Part shown: positions 42,988 to 51,890 of the stretch, piece after piece | Layout of the letters: every line of letters starts with the position of its first letter | How positions within the stretch are numbered: position 1 is the stretch's first letter | NCBI RefSeq assembly: GCF_052116585.1 | Contig: NZ_JBQKKT010000007.1 | Location: 62,001 to 126,000, forward strand | From: Luteococcus sp052116585 | GTDB lineage: Bacteria > Actinomycetota > Actinomycetes > Propionibacteriales > Propionibacteriaceae | Length of the DNA stretch: 64,000 nucleotides | Direction of reading: 5' to 3' | Translations under genes and position numbers: made by a program | Notes under the pieces: generated by a model | Database searches by the model: none | What the model saw: the letters and a program-made list of their open reading frames with translations, nothing else | Told to the model about the DNA's origin: nothing

Positions 42988-43973
42988 GCCTGGATCACCT
43001 TTCGGGCTGCCATCCGGTCGCCGACGCGCAGGGCGGCCGACGTCATGATGTCGAGGTTGCCGGCGTAGGCCGGGAGGTAGTGGGCGGCACCCTCGACCTC
43101 GAGGAAGACCGAGACCTGGTGGGTCGGGCGCTCGCAGTCGGGGCCGGTCAGAGTGTGCACGGGCGCCTCGTCCTCGACGGGAAGGATCTGCACCTCCTGC
43201 TTGAGGCGGTAGCCCGGGACGTACTGGGCGACGTCGGCCACCATCTGGGTGATCGACTCCCGGATCCGGTCCTGGGTCTCCTCGTCGGGAGCGTTGACCA
43301 GGGCCAGGACCGTGTCGCGCATCATCATCGGAGGCTCGGCCGGGTTGAGGATGATGATGGCCTTGCCCTTCTTGGCTCCACCGACGGCCTCGATGGCTGC
43401 CGAGGTGGTCTCGGTGAACTCGTCGATGTTGGCGCGGGTGCCGGGGCCGGCGGACTTGCTGGAGATCGAGGCGACGATCTCGCCGTAGAGCACCGGGGTG
43501 ACCCGGGAGATGGCGTTGACCACCGGGATGGTGGCCTGGCCACCGCAGGTGACCATGTTGACGTCCATGGCGTCCAGGTTGTCGTCCAGGTTCACGGCCG
43601 GCACGACGTAGGGGCCGAGCGCGGCGGGCGTCAGGTCGATCTGGTGGATGCCGAGCGGGGCCAGCTTGCTGGAGTTGTACTCGTGGGCCTTGGCGGAGGT
43701 GGCGTCGAAGACGATCTTGATGTCCTCGAAGCCCTCCATCTCGATCAGGCCGTCGACGCCGGTGGCGATGGTCGGCACGCCCATCCGCTGGGCGCGGGCC
43801 AGGCCGTCCGAGGCGGGGTCGATGCCCACCATGGCGCCCATCTCGAGGAATTCCGAGTTGCGCAGCACCTTGATCATCAGGTCGGTGCCGATGTTGCCGG
43901 AGCCGATGATGGCGACCTTCACGCGGGGGCCGTCACCGCGGCCGTGCGGATCGGGATTGTTCACGTCACTCAT
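42984..43973 (-). CDS. mhpF: Acetaldehyde dehydrogenase (acylating)
   Basis: 329 residues. The Rossmann NAD motif is VAIIGSGNIGTDL and the catalytic Cys143 is in VTCGGQATIP. It oxidises acetaldehyde with CoA and NAD+ to acetyl-CoA in a channelled complex with MhpE. It overlaps mhpD upstream by 8 bp and mhpE downstream by 4 bp. Confidence 0.95.
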   Translation of the reverse strand: MSDVNNPDPHGRGDGPRVKVAIIGSGNIGTDLMIKVLRNSEFLEMGAMVGIDPASDGLARAQRMGVPTIATGVDGLIEMEGFEDIKIVFDATSAKAHEYNSSKLAPLGIHQIDLTPAALGPYVVPAVNLDDNLDAMDVNMVTCGGQATIPVVNAISRVTPVLYGEIVASISSKSAGPGTRANIDEFTETTSAAIEAVGGAKKGKAIIILNPAEPPMMMRDTVLALVNAPDEETQDRIRESITQMVADVAQYVPGYRLKQEVQILPVEDEAPVHTLTGPDCERPTHQVSVFLEVEGAAHYLPAYAGNLDIMTSAALRVGDRMAARKVIQA

Positions 43974-44766
43974 TGCTGCCTGCCTTCTCGCCGAAGCTCA
44001 CCGACACGTCGCCGAGCTTGCTGATGGTTGCGTTGACCTGGCCACCGGGGGCCACGGGGCGCATGGGGCCGAGCGCCCCGGAGAGGATCACCTGTCCCGC
44101 CTTCAGCGGGTTGCCGAGCTCACGGCTCTTGACGGCCAGCCACTGCAGGGCGATCAGCGGATCGCCCAGGCACGCCTCGCCGGTGCCGACGGAGTCCTCC
44201 TGACCGGTGACGGTCATGGTCATGGACACCTCGCGCGGCTCCACCTCGTCGAGGGTGAGGACGGTGTCACCCAGGACATAGGCGCCAGCGGAGGCATTGT
44301 CGGCGACGGTGTCACCGAAGCTGATGTCCCAGTTCTCGATGCGGGAGTCACAGATCTCCAGGGCGGCGCGCACCTCGGCCACGGCCTCGCGGATCTGGGC
44401 CATGTCCAGTTCCCCCTCGGCCAGGTCCTTGCCCAGCACGAAGGCAACCTCGCCCTCGATCTTGGGCTGCATGAAGGCGTCGGCGGGGATGACGGCACCC
44501 TGCTCGTAGACCATGTCGTCCAGCAGGACACCGAAGTCTGGCTGGTCGACGCCCAGCTGCTTCTGGACGGCCACGGAGGTCAGGCCGATCTTGCGGCCGA
44601 TGATCTTCGCGCCGGCCTCGAGGCGGTGGGCGGTGATCTGCTCCTGCACTGCGTAGGCTGCCTCGACGTCGTCGCGGCCGATCAGGTCACGGACGGGGGC
44701 GCAGGGGACGCGGGTCTGGGAGGCGGTCAACAACCGCTCGACGGCATTGTCTGTGTTGTTCGTCAC
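43966..44766 (-). CDS. mhpD: 2-keto-4-pentenoate hydratase
   Basis: 266 residues from GTG 44766, matching the E. coli MhpD length; the frame runs on to 44826 but would add an Arg-rich leader. Family motifs are GRKIGLTSVAVQKQLGVDQPDFGVLLDDM, EGEVAFVLGKDL (metal-binding Glu) and the GDPLIALQWLA segment. It hydrates 2-hydroxypenta-2,4-dienoate to 4-hydroxy-2-oxovalerate. First gene of the operon; torD ends 110 bp upstream on the same strand. Confidence 0.93.
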   Translation of the reverse strand: MTNNTDNAVERLLTASQTRVPCAPVRDLIGRDDVEAAYAVQEQITAHRLEAGAKIIGRKIGLTSVAVQKQLGVDQPDFGVLLDDMVYEQGAVIPADAFMQPKIEGEVAFVLGKDLAEGELDMAQIREAVAEVRAALEICDSRIENWDISFGDTVADNASAGAYVLGDTVLTLDEVEPREVSMTMTVTGQEDSVGTGEACLGDPLIALQWLAVKSRELGNPLKAGQVILSGALGPMRPVAPGGQVNATISKLGDVSVSFGEKAGSNE

Positions 44767-44793
44767 ACTTCGAGAATCCCCCCGTTTGAGCAC

Positions 44794-44846
44794 CCGTTCA
44801 ACGGCCCGTTCCATCGATTGGCACATGTCGTTCCACCCACCGGAAC
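44794..44846 (-). promoter_or_regulatory. Inverted repeats upstream of mhpD
   Basis: A perfect CCGTT-C-AACGG palindrome (44794-44804) and GTTCC-N7-GGAAC (44830-44846) lie in the torD-mhpD gap. They are candidate sites for an aromatic-responsive regulator, but no regulator gene is adjacent. Confidence 0.35.
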
Positions 44847-44875
44847 AGCGCCCGACAAGGCACTCCCGCCCTCAT

Positions 44876-45553
44876 TCAGCTCTGCGACGCCCCTTCTTCA
44901 GAAACCTGTTGCACAGAAGTCTGGTGTGCGGACGTCTGCTGGCCGGCGCCCAGCTGCACCAGGGTGTCCACCCCGAGCAGGGCCACACCGTGGTGGAAGT
45001 GGGTCTTCGCCGCGCGGCCCAGGGTGTCGAAGAAGTTGGGGGCCCACTGGAACAGGTGCTCGGCCAGGAAGCGGTCGAAACCCGCCACCAAGCGCTCGAA
45101 CTCCTCGCCCTCGGCGTCCAAGGCGCGCTCGGCCAGCGTCGCGACGAACTCCAGCTCCAGGCTGATGTGGTCGTCGGGGGCGCGGTTCTTGTCTGGCGCG
45201 GCCAGCCCGAACTCGGCATAGGCGGCGCGCACCTCCAGGGTCTCCTGCTCGAAGAGCAGCCCTTCGACCGAACGGTGCACCGACTCGTAGGGGTGCACCG
45301 CCACCCGCCCTGGCCCTCCCACCAGACGGGCGTGGTCCTGGGCAACCAGGGTGGCGTCCTCGCCTTCCTGCGCGCTGCGTTCCAGCAGGTGCAGGCCGGC
45401 GCGGCAGACGTCGGTGCGGGCCATGGGCCACTGCTCCAACCACTGCGGGTCGCGCAGGGTGGCAAGTCTCTGCTCGTCGGGCGGCCCGGCCATCAGGCCG
45501 GACAGCACGCGCAGCACCGCACCGGCGCAGGCCAGCTCGTCGAGGGACCTCAC
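44876..45553 (-). CDS. TorD/DmsD-family molybdoenzyme chaperone
   Basis: 225 residues from GTG 45553, which overlaps the dmsC stop by 4 bp. The all-helical TorD pattern is visible: a conserved YESVHRS segment (EYESVF-like), LEFVATLAERAL, and FLAEHLFQWAPNFFDTL. Such chaperones bind the Tat signal and apoenzyme of DmsA-type proteins and hold them until the molybdenum cofactor is inserted. Its position at the end of dmsABC makes DmsA the client. Confidence 0.88.
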   Translation of the reverse strand: MRSLDELACAGAVLRVLSGLMAGPPDEQRLATLRDPQWLEQWPMARTDVCRAGLHLLERSAQEGEDATLVAQDHARLVGGPGRVAVHPYESVHRSVEGLLFEQETLEVRAAYAEFGLAAPDKNRAPDDHISLELEFVATLAERALDAEGEEFERLVAGFDRFLAEHLFQWAPNFFDTLGRAAKTHFHHGVALLGVDTLVQLGAGQQTSAHQTSVQQVSEEGASQS

Positions 45554-46464
45554 GTGCCCACCCGCACCATCGAGCCGTAGAACATCAGGCGGCCGATGAA
45601 CTCACCGACGAAGGCCAGGGCGAAGGCCACCACGCCCAGGGCGGGCAGGAACTGGTAACTGTCCACCCGCGCCACCAGCTTGAACAGCAGGTAGGCCAGG
45701 CACAGTAGTGCGGCGGCCAGCAGCAGGGCCTGCGCCGTGCGCCAGCCACCCAGCTCGCCGCCCAGGATCTCCAGCGAGCGACGTGCCGCCGGCGAGGAGT
45801 GCCCACCCAGGAAGGCGTAATAACTGACGCGCTCAAAGAAGCGCACCGCGATCAGCACCACGCCACCCAGTGAGATGGCGCGCACCGTCTGGGTGAGCAG
45901 GGCATCGGCCGCGGGATCGGGCTCGGAACGGCCGCGACGGATGCGGTAGACCACCAGCAGGGCGGCGGCCACCGCCAACCCGCCCAGCAGCAGCGTGGTG
46001 ATGTAGAAGGCGATCGGGGTGTGCAGCGTGGCCCAGGCGGGCACGGTGCGCAGCGAGTAGACCTTGCTGATGGCAAAGACCAGGAAGACCCCCACCAGGG
46101 CCGTCAGCCCGGCCAGCACCTGGCGCAGCCGGTGGTTGAGCAGCTTGAACCACTGGCACACGGCGAAGGCAGCACCCAGCGCGGCGAAGGCCATGCCAGC
46201 GACGATCTCGCGCGAGAGCCAGCTGGAGCCCAGGTGCAGCAGGGCGTTGGGGGCGCGCAGCGGCTTGCCCAGGTGCATCGTCGAGGCGGCCAGCCCCAGC
46301 ACCAGCAGCGGACCGATGGCATAGAGCGCCGGATCGGTGACCTTGTCCATCGTCTTCTGCGGCACCTTGAGGCCGGCCAGGTGGATGATGCCGAGCACGA
46401 TGAAGGAGCCCACCGACATCTGGGCGCAGATGGTGAAGATCACCAGCGGAAGTTCGTGCCACAT
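45550..46464 (-). CDS. dmsC: DMSO-reductase-type membrane anchor subunit
   Basis: 304 residues with eight membrane helices. The DmsC hallmarks are MWHELPLVIFTICAQMSVGSF at the start and ERVSYYAFLGG near the sixth helix. It oxidises menaquinol and passes electrons to the iron-sulfur subunit. It begins 1 bp after the dmsB stop and overlaps torD. Confidence 0.92.
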   Translation of the reverse strand: MWHELPLVIFTICAQMSVGSFIVLGIIHLAGLKVPQKTMDKVTDPALYAIGPLLVLGLAASTMHLGKPLRAPNALLHLGSSWLSREIVAGMAFAALGAAFAVCQWFKLLNHRLRQVLAGLTALVGVFLVFAISKVYSLRTVPAWATLHTPIAFYITTLLLGGLAVAAALLVVYRIRRGRSEPDPAADALLTQTVRAISLGGVVLIAVRFFERVSYYAFLGGHSSPAARRSLEILGGELGGWRTAQALLLAAALLCLAYLLFKLVARVDSYQFLPALGVVAFALAFVGEFIGRLMFYGSMVRVGT

Positions 46465-46465
46465 G

Positions 46466-47077
46466 TCAGATCTCCTCCGGATTCGCGATCTCGCCGGTGC
46501 CCTGGCCCGGGGGCTGGGCGTCGCGATGCGGGGTGATCACCAGGTTGGGCCGGGTGATCTCAGGGTCGGGCAGCGGTTCCACGGCCCGCACGTCGCTGTT
46601 GTGCTTCTTGGCCAGCTCGTCCACGTCACCCCACTCCAGGGCGCGCGAGGGGCAGGCGGCCACGCAGGCGGGCTCCTGCCCGGCGTCGCGGTAGTCCTTG
46701 CATCCGTCGCACTTGGTCATGACCCCCTTCTCAGGGTTGAACTGCGGGGCGCTGTAGGGGCATGCCATGGCGCAGTACTTGCAGCCGATGCACTTCTTGG
46801 GATCGACGTAGACCGTGCCGTCGTCGCGGATGGTCATGGCTGTGGTGGGGCACACCTCCGCGCAGATCGGGTCCTCGCAGTGGTTGCACGAGATCGAGGT
46901 GTAGTAGCTGAACACCTTGGGTTCGTAGGTGTCGCCCTGCTGCACCCAGCTGCCGCCGGTGTACTCGATCACCCGGCGCCACTGCACGCCGATGGGCAGG
47001 TCGTGCTTGTCCTTGCACGCGATGGCGCAGGCCTTGCAGCCGTTGCAGGCCGACTGGTCGAAGTAGAAGCCTTCCAT
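46466..47077 (-). CDS. dmsB: DMSO-reductase-type iron-sulfur subunit
   Basis: 203 residues from ATG 47077. Four ferredoxin-like Cys clusters are visible: CNGCKACAIAC, CNHCEDPICAEVC, CIGCKYCAMAC and CDGCKDYRDAGQEPACVAAC, giving four [4Fe-4S] centres. It carries electrons from DmsC to DmsA on the outer face. It follows dmsA by 11 bp. Confidence 0.95.
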   Translation of the reverse strand: MEGFYFDQSACNGCKACAIACKDKHDLPIGVQWRRVIEYTGGSWVQQGDTYEPKVFSYYTSISCNHCEDPICAEVCPTTAMTIRDDGTVYVDPKKCIGCKYCAMACPYSAPQFNPEKGVMTKCDGCKDYRDAGQEPACVAACPSRALEWGDVDELAKKHNSDVRAVEPLPDPEITRPNLVITPHRDAQPPGQGTGEIANPEEI

Positions 47078-47088
47078 GATCCGTCCTC

Positions 47089-49551
47089 TCAGGCCCTCTC
47101 GATCTGCACCAGGGTGGTGTGCTGGCAGTTGCCCTTGGAGACCGGGGTCCAGTGCAGCGAGGTGAGCACATTGACCGCGCCACCGTGGTCGACGCCGTCG
47201 GCATCGAAGTCGGTCCAGGCGCCCTGCGGCAGTGAGGCGACGCCGGGCATGATGCGTGCCGTCACCTTGGCCGGGATCTGCACCCGGCCACGGTCGTTGA
47301 AGATCTCCACCACGTCCCCGTTCTTGATGCCGCGCTTCTCGGCATCGGGAATGCTGATCCACACCGCCTGCGGATGGGCCTCCTGCAGGTTGGACAGGTT
47401 GCCGTAGGTGGAGTGGACGCGCTGCTTGTAGTGGTGGCCGATCAGCTGCAGCGGGTACTTGTCATTGGACAGCGCCTCCATGGCGCCCTCCCAGGTGTCG
47501 ACGTGCACCGGCAGCGCGGTGATCACGTCGCCCTTCTTGGCGTCGGGGAACTCCCAGGTCTTGGCCATGTTCCACAACTCCTCGGAGAAGATCTCGATCT
47601 TGCCGGTGGGCGTCTCGAGCGGGTTCTTCTCGGGATCGGTGCGGAAGTCCTTCAGCGCGACGGTGGTGCCCTCGGGATTGCGGTAGCGGTGCACGCCCTT
47701 CTTGAGCATCTCCTCGAACTTGGGCATGCCGGGCACGGCCTTCACGTTCACCTCGTCCTGCAGGTACTGCGCCCAGCCCCGCAGGTCACGGCCCTCGGTG
47801 ACCTTCTGCTCCACGCCCAGCCGCTTGGCAATCTCGGTGACCATCTCGTAGGCCGGCTTCGAGTCGTGCAGCGGTTCGATGGCCTTCTCGCAGGCGATCA
47901 GGTAGGCGGTGTCACCGCAGTACTCGCTGGGCACCAGGTCCCAGCGCTCGGCGGTGGTGGTGTCGGGCAGCACCAGGTCGGAGAGATCCGCCGAGGTGGA
48001 CATCTGGTTGTCGACGGTGACGATGAACTCGCACTTGGACTCGTCCTGCAGGATCTCGCGCAGCTTGTTGAGGTCGGCGTGCTGGCTGCCCAGCATGTTG
48101 CCGCCGTACTCCAGCAGGAACTTGATGCCGGTGCTGAGCTTCTTGACGCCCCGCACGCCGTCCTTGACGTCGGTCATCTCCTCGCCGCGCACGATCGCCT
48201 CGCTCCAGGCGAAGTTGCTGATGGAGGCCTTGCAGGGGTTGTCACCGTCGGGCAGCCAGGCCGTCAGCGGCCAGTAGTTGCCCTCGCGTCCACCGGTGCC
48301 GCCGCCGGGAATGCCCACCTGGCCGAGCACATTGGCCAGGGTGTAGATGGCGCGGGCCTGGTTCTCGCCATTGGCGTGGCGCTGCGGGCCCCAGCCCTGG
48401 GTGATGTTGACCGGCTTGGTGCGGCCCAGTTCCAGCGCGAACTCGACGATGGTCTTCTCCGGCACGCCGGTGATCTTCGACGCCCAGGCCGGGGTCTTCT
48501 CGATGCCGTCCTCGCCCTTGCCCATGATGTAGCTCAGGTAGGAGTTGTTGGCCGGGATGCCCTTGGGCATGTGGTCCTCGTCGAAGCCGACGCAGTACTT
48601 GTCGAGGAAGGCCTGGTCGTGCAGGTTGTTCTTCACCAGGTGGTGGACGATGCCGTTGACCAGCGCGGCGTCGGTGCCGGGCCGGGGGCTGATCCACTGG
48701 TCGGCCAGCACCGCGACGGAGTCGGAGTGGCGCGGATCCACCACGACGATCTTCAGTCCGGCCTTGCGGGCCGCCTCCAGCGAGACATAGGTGAGGCCAC
48801 CGCCCGACATGCGGGTCTCCTGCGGGTTGTTGCCCCACAGCACCAGCATCCGCCCGTGCTTGATGGAGTCCTCGAAGGAGTTGGAGACCTGTTCGTCGGG
48901 ATTGCCGTAGTGGAAGCGGGTGATGCCGCCGATCTGGCTGTAGGAGTAGTTGTTGTAGTAGCCCAGGTGACCGCCCAAGGCATTGAACAGCCGCTGCCAG
49001 CCAGCGCCGTAGGCCAGGTGGGCATTCCACACGCCGGAGCCGTAGACCTTGAAGACGGCTTCGGGGCCGTACGTGTCGTAGGTGTGCTTGAGCTTCTCGG
49101 CGAACAGGTCGAAGGCCTCGTCCCAGCTGATCTCCTCCCACTGCCCCTCGCCGCGTTTGGTGCCTTCCTTGCGCTTAAGGGGCTTCTTGATGCGGTCGGG
49201 GTTGTAGATGCGCTGGCGCATGTTGCGGCCACGCACGCAGGCACGGATCTGGCGGTTCTCCAGGGTGTCGTCGCCGGTGTTGTCGGGCAGCACCCGCACC
49301 ACGACGCCGTCCTTGACCTGCAGCCGCAGCGGGCAGCGTGAGCCGCAGTTGACGATACAGGCGCTCCACACGGTGCGGTCGGCATCGGGCACGCCATCGG
49401 CCTGCTTCAGGTGCACCGAATCGCTGGCGGCCTGCTCGGGCAGGGCGGAGACCAACGCACCCGCTCCGGCGGCTGCTCCCGTCCACTGCATCAGGCGACG
49501 ACGGGAGAGCCGCGTGGATCCCGGGCCAACGTGCTGGTCAGTGATGGTCAT
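47089..49551 (-). CDS. dmsA: Tat-exported molybdopterin oxidoreductase, DMSO-reductase catalytic subunit
   Basis: 820 residues from ATG 49551 (GGGAGG upstream). The Tat signal is SRRRLMQWTGAAAGAGALVSALP. The N-terminal [4Fe-4S] site is CIVNCGSRC with a later Cys in RACVRG. The Mo-ligand region GGHLGYYNNYSYSQIGG has Ser in the place used by DmsA. The bis-MGD domains follow (WGNNPQETRMSGG, GWGPQRHANGENQARA, LPDTTTAERWDLVPS). It reduces DMSO or another S- or N-oxide in anaerobic respiration; the exact acceptor is not fixed by sequence. First gene of dmsABC-torD. Confidence 0.92.
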   Translation of the reverse strand: MTITDQHVGPGSTRLSRRRLMQWTGAAAGAGALVSALPEQAASDSVHLKQADGVPDADRTVWSACIVNCGSRCPLRLQVKDGVVVRVLPDNTGDDTLENRQIRACVRGRNMRQRIYNPDRIKKPLKRKEGTKRGEGQWEEISWDEAFDLFAEKLKHTYDTYGPEAVFKVYGSGVWNAHLAYGAGWQRLFNALGGHLGYYNNYSYSQIGGITRFHYGNPDEQVSNSFEDSIKHGRMLVLWGNNPQETRMSGGGLTYVSLEAARKAGLKIVVVDPRHSDSVAVLADQWISPRPGTDAALVNGIVHHLVKNNLHDQAFLDKYCVGFDEDHMPKGIPANNSYLSYIMGKGEDGIEKTPAWASKITGVPEKTIVEFALELGRTKPVNITQGWGPQRHANGENQARAIYTLANVLGQVGIPGGGTGGREGNYWPLTAWLPDGDNPCKASISNFAWSEAIVRGEEMTDVKDGVRGVKKLSTGIKFLLEYGGNMLGSQHADLNKLREILQDESKCEFIVTVDNQMSTSADLSDLVLPDTTTAERWDLVPSEYCGDTAYLIACEKAIEPLHDSKPAYEMVTEIAKRLGVEQKVTEGRDLRGWAQYLQDEVNVKAVPGMPKFEEMLKKGVHRYRNPEGTTVALKDFRTDPEKNPLETPTGKIEIFSEELWNMAKTWEFPDAKKGDVITALPVHVDTWEGAMEALSNDKYPLQLIGHHYKQRVHSTYGNLSNLQEAHPQAVWISIPDAEKRGIKNGDVVEIFNDRGRVQIPAKVTARIMPGVASLPQGAWTDFDADGVDHGGAVNVLTSLHWTPVSKGNCQHTTLVQIERA

Positions 49552-49670
49552 GCGGTTCCTCCCGAACATGATGGGGCGGCAAGATACGCTTCCAGCGTAG
49601 TGAAGCAGTATTTGCGGGACGACAGGGGGTCCCTGTCGCCACCGTCGCGACGAGCCCTGGAGGAAGGTTG

Positions 49671-50549
49671 ATGACAGACCCGGCGGAGCTCCTGCGGCAG
49701 GCCGATGTACGCCACGGCATCGTGCTGGCCTGGCTGCGTCGCGAACCCGGCCCCGTCGTCGTGCTGTGCGACCACACACCACGCCAACACCAGGCCCGCA
49801 CAGTGCGGCTGGACGAGTGTCTGGCCCACGTCGAGGTCTACCGCCTCGTCGACTTGGCTCAGTCCGCGGGCACCCTGCACCTAGACCTGAGCGACTGCCG
49901 CGCGGGCCGAGCACGCCCCGAGCTGGCCGCCCTGGCGCGCCTGGTGGGTGAGGGGCGCCTCGGCCTGGAGGTGCCCGAGAACCTGCCCGCCGGAGCGCTG
50001 GCCGACGTGGCCCGCCCGCCGGTGAGCCGTCGCTCCGCGCTCGGGTTGCGCCGCGCCGAAGCTGCCCTGCACCCGGCCAGCAGCGACGCGCACCAGCGGC
50101 TGCTGGAGTCCCTGGCCGTGGCCGGGGTGGACGACGCGTCCGTCAGCTCGCCGGCCCTGGCCCTGGAGGCCGCCGGCTGCATCGCCTGCGGGGTCTGTGT
50201 GCAGGCCTGCCCGCACGATGCCCTCAGCCTCACCCATGCCGGTGGCCTGTCGAGCCTGACGCACGACCCGTCGCAGTGCCACGGGGAACGCGCCTGCATC
50301 ACCCACTGCCCCGCCCAGGCCCTCAGCAGCCCCGCCCCGCTGCCGTGGCAGGCGGCCCTGGAAGAAGGCACCACCACCTTGACGACGGTGAACACCACCA
50401 CCTGCCGGCGTTGCCGCAGCCGTTTTCCCGATGACGGCGACCACACTTGCCCGCACTGCCGCGCGCGCAGCGCCGATCCCTTCGGGGTGCACCTGCCGCC
50501 CGAGGTGCTCGACCGGTTGGGCCGTGGCCCCGACGGCCGTCGGTTGTGA
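49671..50549 (+). CDS. Ferredoxin-like protein with C-terminal zinc ribbon, divergent from dmsA
   Basis: 292 residues from ATG 49671, just after AGGAAGG. The first 150 residues have no recognised motif (a WLRREPGPVVVLCDHTPRQH start and a possible dithiol-like region). Next come two [4Fe-4S] Cys sets, CIACGVCVQACPHDAL and CHGERACITHCPAQAL, then a C-terminal CRRC...CPHC zinc-ribbon-like pair. There is no signal peptide, so it is cytoplasmic. It is divergent from dmsA by 119 bp and just upstream of a DUF6457-like gene. A role in maturation or electron supply for the Dms enzyme is plausible but unproven. Confidence 0.65.
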   Translation: MTDPAELLRQADVRHGIVLAWLRREPGPVVVLCDHTPRQHQARTVRLDECLAHVEVYRLVDLAQSAGTLHLDLSDCRAGRARPELAALARLVGEGRLGLEVPENLPAGALADVARPPVSRRSALGLRRAEAALHPASSDAHQRLLESLAVAGVDDASVSSPALALEAAGCIACGVCVQACPHDALSLTHAGGLSSLTHDPSQCHGERACITHCPAQALSSPAPLPWQAALEEGTTTLTTVNTTTCRRCRSRFPDDGDHTCPHCRARSADPFGVHLPPEVLDRLGRGPDGRRL

Positions 50550-50611
50550 TTCGATCGAGGTAGCACCGCCCTGTGTCGCCAGCACCAGCCCCGGATGACA
50601 GGAGTCTTCCC

Positions 50612-51112
50612 GTGACCAGCAAGTTCAGCGTCGAACCCCACCTGCACCGGGTCTACGACAGTGTCGGCCTCACGGCCCACGACGTGGACGTCGACGCCAT
50701 CCACGACGTGGCGGGAGCCATCGCCCGGGCTGGCCTGCGACCCATGGCGCCGGTGGGTGGCTACCTGTGGGGCGCGGCCATCGGCCAGCACCCGCAGGCG
50801 GACCGGGCCGAGCTGCAGCAGGCCATCCTCGACGTGGTGCCCAGCACACCGCTCGATTCGGAACAGGCCGAGGACCCCGCCCAGTGGCATGCCTTCACCC
50901 GACGCGCCTGTGACGCACTCGGTCTCGACGTGGAGGACGTCCCGGTCGAGGAACTGCCCGGCATCGGCCGCCACATCGCCCATGCCAGCGTGCGCCCAAT
51001 GGCCCCCGTGGCCACCTATCTGCTGGGCCTGGCCCACACCCGCAGCGGCGAACCGTTGACCGACCTGCTGGAGCGGATCATGCGGGCGCTGGAGCAGGTT
51101 ACCGACGCCTGA
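50612..51112 (+). CDS. Tandem DUF6457-like protein, possibly molybdenum-cofactor related
   Basis: 166 residues from GTG 50612 (AGGAG 7 nt upstream). Two similar halves are visible: VDAIHDVAGAIARAGLRPMAPVGGYLWGAA and VEELPGIGRHIAHASVRPMAPVATYLLGLA. The RPMAPV-Y-LG core matches my memory of DUF6457, which in actinobacteria is often fused to or beside MobA/molybdenum-cofactor proteins. Two copies in one chain are unusual. It lies 62 bp after the ferredoxin-like gene and near dmsABC, so a cofactor-insertion role is possible. Confidence 0.5.
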   Translation: MTSKFSVEPHLHRVYDSVGLTAHDVDVDAIHDVAGAIARAGLRPMAPVGGYLWGAAIGQHPQADRAELQQAILDVVPSTPLDSEQAEDPAQWHAFTRRACDALGLDVEDVPVEELPGIGRHIAHASVRPMAPVATYLLGLAHTRSGEPLTDLLERIMRALEQVTDA

Positions 51113-51149
51113 ACAGGCAATCAGTCCCCGCAAGTGGCAAGCTAGGCTC

Positions 51150-51836
51150 ATGCAGATCCTCGTGGTTGACGACGACCAGGCCGTCCGCGACTCCTTGGCC
51201 CGCTCCATGCAGTACAGCGGGTACGAGGTGAGCACCGCCTCCGACGGGCTGGAGGCCCTGGCGAAGCTCTCCGCCGTGAAGGCCGACGCCGTCATCATGG
51301 ACGTGATGATGCCGCGTCTCGACGGGCTCGAGACCACCCGGATGCTGCGCCAGACCGGCAATGACGTGCCGATCCTGATCCTCACCGCCCGCGACGCGGT
51401 GGGCGATCGGGTGGACGGCCTGGACGCCGGCGCCGACGACTACATGGTCAAGCCCTTCGCGCTGGACGAGCTGCTGGCCCGGGTCCGGGCCCTGACCCGT
51501 CGCTCCCGCCCGGAGACGGACAAGGGCAGCGAGACCCTGGTCTTCGACGACCTGATCCTGGACACCCAGACCCGCGAGGTCTCCCGCGGCGGTCGGAAGA
51601 TCAGCCTGACCCGCACCGAGTTCGCCCTGCTGCAGGTCTTCATGGAACACCCCCGTCGCGTCCTGGAGCGCGGCTGGCTGCTCAATGAGGTCTGGGGCTT
51701 CGACTTCCCCACCACCGCCAACTCGCTCGAGGTCTACATCGGCTACCTGCGTCGCAAAACGGAGGCGGAGGGCGAGTCCCGCCTGATCCACACCGTGCGC
51801 GGCATCGGCTACGTCCTGCGCGAGACTCCCCCGTGA
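51150..51836 (+). CDS. OmpR-family response regulator (MprA-like)
   Basis: 228 residues. The receiver domain has the acidic pair in VVDDDQ, phospho-acceptor Asp51 in VIMDVMMPRLDG, Thr in LTARD and Lys in MVKPF. The C-terminal winged helix contains SLTRTEFALLQVFMEHPRRVLERGWLLNEVWGF and YLRRKTE. The closest described type is MprA of mycobacteria, an envelope-stress regulator. It is followed after 54 bp by its kinase gene. Confidence 0.92.
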   Translation: MQILVVDDDQAVRDSLARSMQYSGYEVSTASDGLEALAKLSAVKADAVIMDVMMPRLDGLETTRMLRQTGNDVPILILTARDAVGDRVDGLDAGADDYMVKPFALDELLARVRALTRRSRPETDKGSETLVFDDLILDTQTREVSRGGRKISLTRTEFALLQVFMEHPRRVLERGWLLNEVWGFDFPTTANSLEVYIGYLRRKTEAEGESRLIHTVRGIGYVLRETPP

Positions 51837-51890
51837 CAGACCGGGGCGCCACCCCACGAACCACCCTCTGACCCCTGACAGGCACCACAC

